A program made the position numbers and the translations under genes. From Psychrosphaera ytuae (GTDB lineage: Bacteria > Pseudomonadota > Gammaproteobacteria > Enterobacterales > Alteromonadaceae): a DNA stretch of 64,000 bases. The stretch lies in contig NZ_CP072110.1 of NCBI RefSeq assembly GCF_017638545.1, positions 2,232,001 to 2,296,000 of the forward strand, written 5' to 3'. The notes under the pieces were generated by a model. The model had not been told where the DNA came from. It saw nothing but the letters and a program-made list of their open reading frames with translations, and did not search any database. Below, piece by piece: positions 62,642-64,000 of this stretch (position 1 is its first letter; the number at the start of each line of letters is the position of its first letter).

Positions 62642-63522
62642 TGAAGAAGCTTAGTGATAGGTTGGTACTAAGTGCGCGGTCAAATGTGTATCACTACACT
62701 AAAGATGTGCTCAATTTTGGTAAAGTTTTAGAAGCAAAATTTAGCAATAGCAACAAACGTATCAATGCTTTTTGGTGGTCAGATATACTCAATTTCGGTG
62801 ATTTGTTTACACCTGACATAGTCAAATCCTTAGGGTATATACCAATCAGAGAATCTGCCCAACAGTCCGATATTGTAGGAGTTGGCTCAATTTTAGGTGC
62901 GGTACCTGAAAATTATAAAGGGACGATACTTGGCTCTGGGATCATCAGCCCTAACACAGATAAACGCTATCCAAATGCACATTTTGCCGCGGCCAGAGGC
63001 GAACTAACGAAACAGGTGTTGGGGTTAAGTCCTAAGACCCCGACAGGGGACTTTGGAATTTTGGCCTCTAAGATGTACGGTAGTAAGCAAAAAAAATACA
63101 AAGTTGGTTTGGTTCCACACTATGTAGACCGCTTTAATCCCTGGGTTTATAGAGTTAAACAACGCATGGGGAGCGACTGTATAATTATTGATGTTCAGGA
63201 TACTCCTAAAACAGTTTCAAAGAAGATTTCACAGTGTGAGGTAGTGGTCTCGTCGTCCATGCATGGAATAATCGTTGCAGACTCATACAATATACCTAAT
63301 GTATGGATACAATTAAGTGACAAGGTAATCGGAGATGGTTTTAAGTTTCACGATTACAATAGTTCGATTAACTGTGAGCAAGAGTGTCAGATCATAAAGA
63401 GTGTCTCTGACGTTCTCAATTTCGATAAGGTTGCTGTGTTAAAAGAACCAAAAACCATAGAGCGAAAAATAGATGAGTTATGGCAAATTGCAGAAAAGGA
63501 GTTCGATGTATTAAGCGTTTAA
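62641..63522 (+). CDS. Polysaccharide pyruvyl transferase family protein
   Basis: A 293-residue member of the polysaccharide pyruvyl transferase family (WcaK/CsaB-like GT-B fold). NAFWWSDILNFGDLFTPDIVKSLG near residues 43-66 and GVGSILGAVPENYKGTILGSG (about 80-100) fit the family. QCEVVVSSSMHGIIVADSYNIPNVWI (about 199-224) is the conserved His-containing donor-binding motif. It transfers a pyruvyl ketal from phosphoenolpyruvate to a sugar, adding negative charge. It is coupled to the upstream unknown gene by a TAATG overlap and followed after 23 bases by an O-acyltransferase gene. Confidence 0.85.
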   Translation: MKKLSDRLVLSARSNVYHYTKDVLNFGKVLEAKFSNSNKRINAFWWSDILNFGDLFTPDIVKSLGYIPIRESAQQSDIVGVGSILGAVPENYKGTILGSGIISPNTDKRYPNAHFAAARGELTKQVLGLSPKTPTGDFGILASKMYGSKQKKYKVGLVPHYVDRFNPWVYRVKQRMGSDCIIIDVQDTPKTVSKKISQCEVVVSSSMHGIIVADSYNIPNVWIQLSDKVIGDGFKFHDYNSSINCEQECQIIKSVSDVLNFDKVAVLKEPKTIERKIDELWQIAEKEFDVLSV

Positions 63523-63545
63523 TCGCTTTTTGAATTTGAAATATT

Positions 63546-64000
63546 GTGAAGAGACTTGAGCTTTTAGACTATAGTAGGTTTTGTGCGGCTTTTATTGTAG
63601 TCATGTATCACTATACTTTTAATGGCATATCGAATGGAAAAGTAACATCGATAAGTGCATTGCCAGAGATTGATTTTATTACCAGATATGGCTATCTGGG
63701 AGTAGAGTTTTTTTTCATGATTAGTGGGTATGTAATCTTTTTTTCGGCGAAAAATCGAACTGCTTTAAAATTTGCTGTGAATAGAGCCGTCAGGCTTTTT
63801 CCAGCATATTGGTTTGCGGTGCTGTTTACATCATTTTTTGCGTATTTTTGGGGAGGGGAGTTAATGTCAACTTCCCTGCTGAGAAGCGTTGCTAATCTTA
63901 CGATGATTCACTCCTTTTTTGGTGTAAGTAATGTTGACGGTGTTTATTGGACGCTGGCCTATGAAATAACATTCTACTTTTTCGTCTTCTGTCTTTTACT
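63546..64000 (+). CDS. Membrane O-acyltransferase (acyltransferase 3 family), 3' partial
   Basis: A reading frame beginning GTG at 63546 stays open to the right edge (151 codons). It translates to RLELLDYSRFCAAFIVVMYH, then GYLGVEFFFMISGYVIFF and NRAVRLFPAYWFAVLF. These are the signature segments of the acyltransferase 3 family, with the conserved Arg and His. No strong Shine-Dalgarno sequence is seen, so coupling to the preceding pyruvyl transferase is possible. Only the N-terminal part is visible; length and any SGNH domain are unknown. It is the third O-acyltransferase of the cluster. Confidence 0.85.
   Translation, partial: MKRLELLDYSRFCAAFIVVMYHYTFNGISNGKVTSISALPEIDFITRYGYLGVEFFFMISGYVIFFSAKNRTALKFAVNRAVRLFPAYWFAVLFTSFFAYFWGGELMSTSLLRSVANLTMIHSFFGVSNVDGVYWTLAYEITFYFFVFCLL

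Overview
This window looks like the chromosome of a marine gammaproteobacterium, most likely an Alteromonadales member (Alteromonadaceae or Colwelliaceae-like). It is AT-rich and carries TonB-dependent receptors, a LacI-type sugar locus, a RimK triad, thrombospondin type 3 repeat surface proteins and a PEP-CTERM/exosortase-linked exopolysaccharide region. This placement rests on gene content only. I saw no tRNA, rRNA, insertion sequence, prophage or CRISPR array.

Left part (1-28 kb), general and accessory functions. A giant acidic repeat protein runs in from the left edge and ends in an outer-membrane beta-barrel. It is followed by a DUF945 protein and a Na+/H+ antiporter. Next comes a trehalose-type sugar module: cytoplasmic trehalase, MFS transporter, LacI regulator and TonB receptor, with matching palindromic operators in front of both transcription units. 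A Fur-type iron module follows: siderophore receptor, PepSY membrane protein and lipoprotein. Then come a RimB / M14 peptidase / RimK operon, an RND efflux pair, a PEP-CTERM-type secretion ATPase and a small membrane protein/XRE regulator pair.

Middle part (28-43 kb), PEP-CTERM regulation and associated chemistry. One tightly packed minus-strand operon begins with a Tat-like exported protein. It continues with a PqqD-like protein, an HprK-related kinase A, a nucleotidyltransferase-family protein, a trypsin-like protease, the PrsK sensor kinase and the sigma-54 activator PrsR. Divergently lie an exosortase-associated N-acyl amino acid synthase and a flavoprotein oxidase, then a PEP-CTERM protein with a near-consensus sigma-54 promoter. 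PrsT (TPR lipoprotein) and a FemAB/GNAT protein follow. The likely circuit is PrsK to PrsR to sigma-54 promoters, including the PEP-CTERM gene and perhaps the operon's own promoter.

Right part (43-64 kb), polysaccharide assembly. It holds glycosyltransferases, a PEP-CTERM-type FemAB protein, WecB and WecC (making UDP-ManNAcA), a beta-helix protein and a polysaccharide deacetylase. It also holds three O-acyltransferases (one cut by the right edge), an AsnB-type amidotransferase, a pyruvyl transferase, a large secreted protein with an unrecognised repeated module, and a Trp/His-rich protein of unknown family. Together these predict an acidic, amino-uronic, acetylated and pyruvylated exopolysaccharide. 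The exosortase, initiating glycosyltransferase, flippase and polymerase are not in this window.
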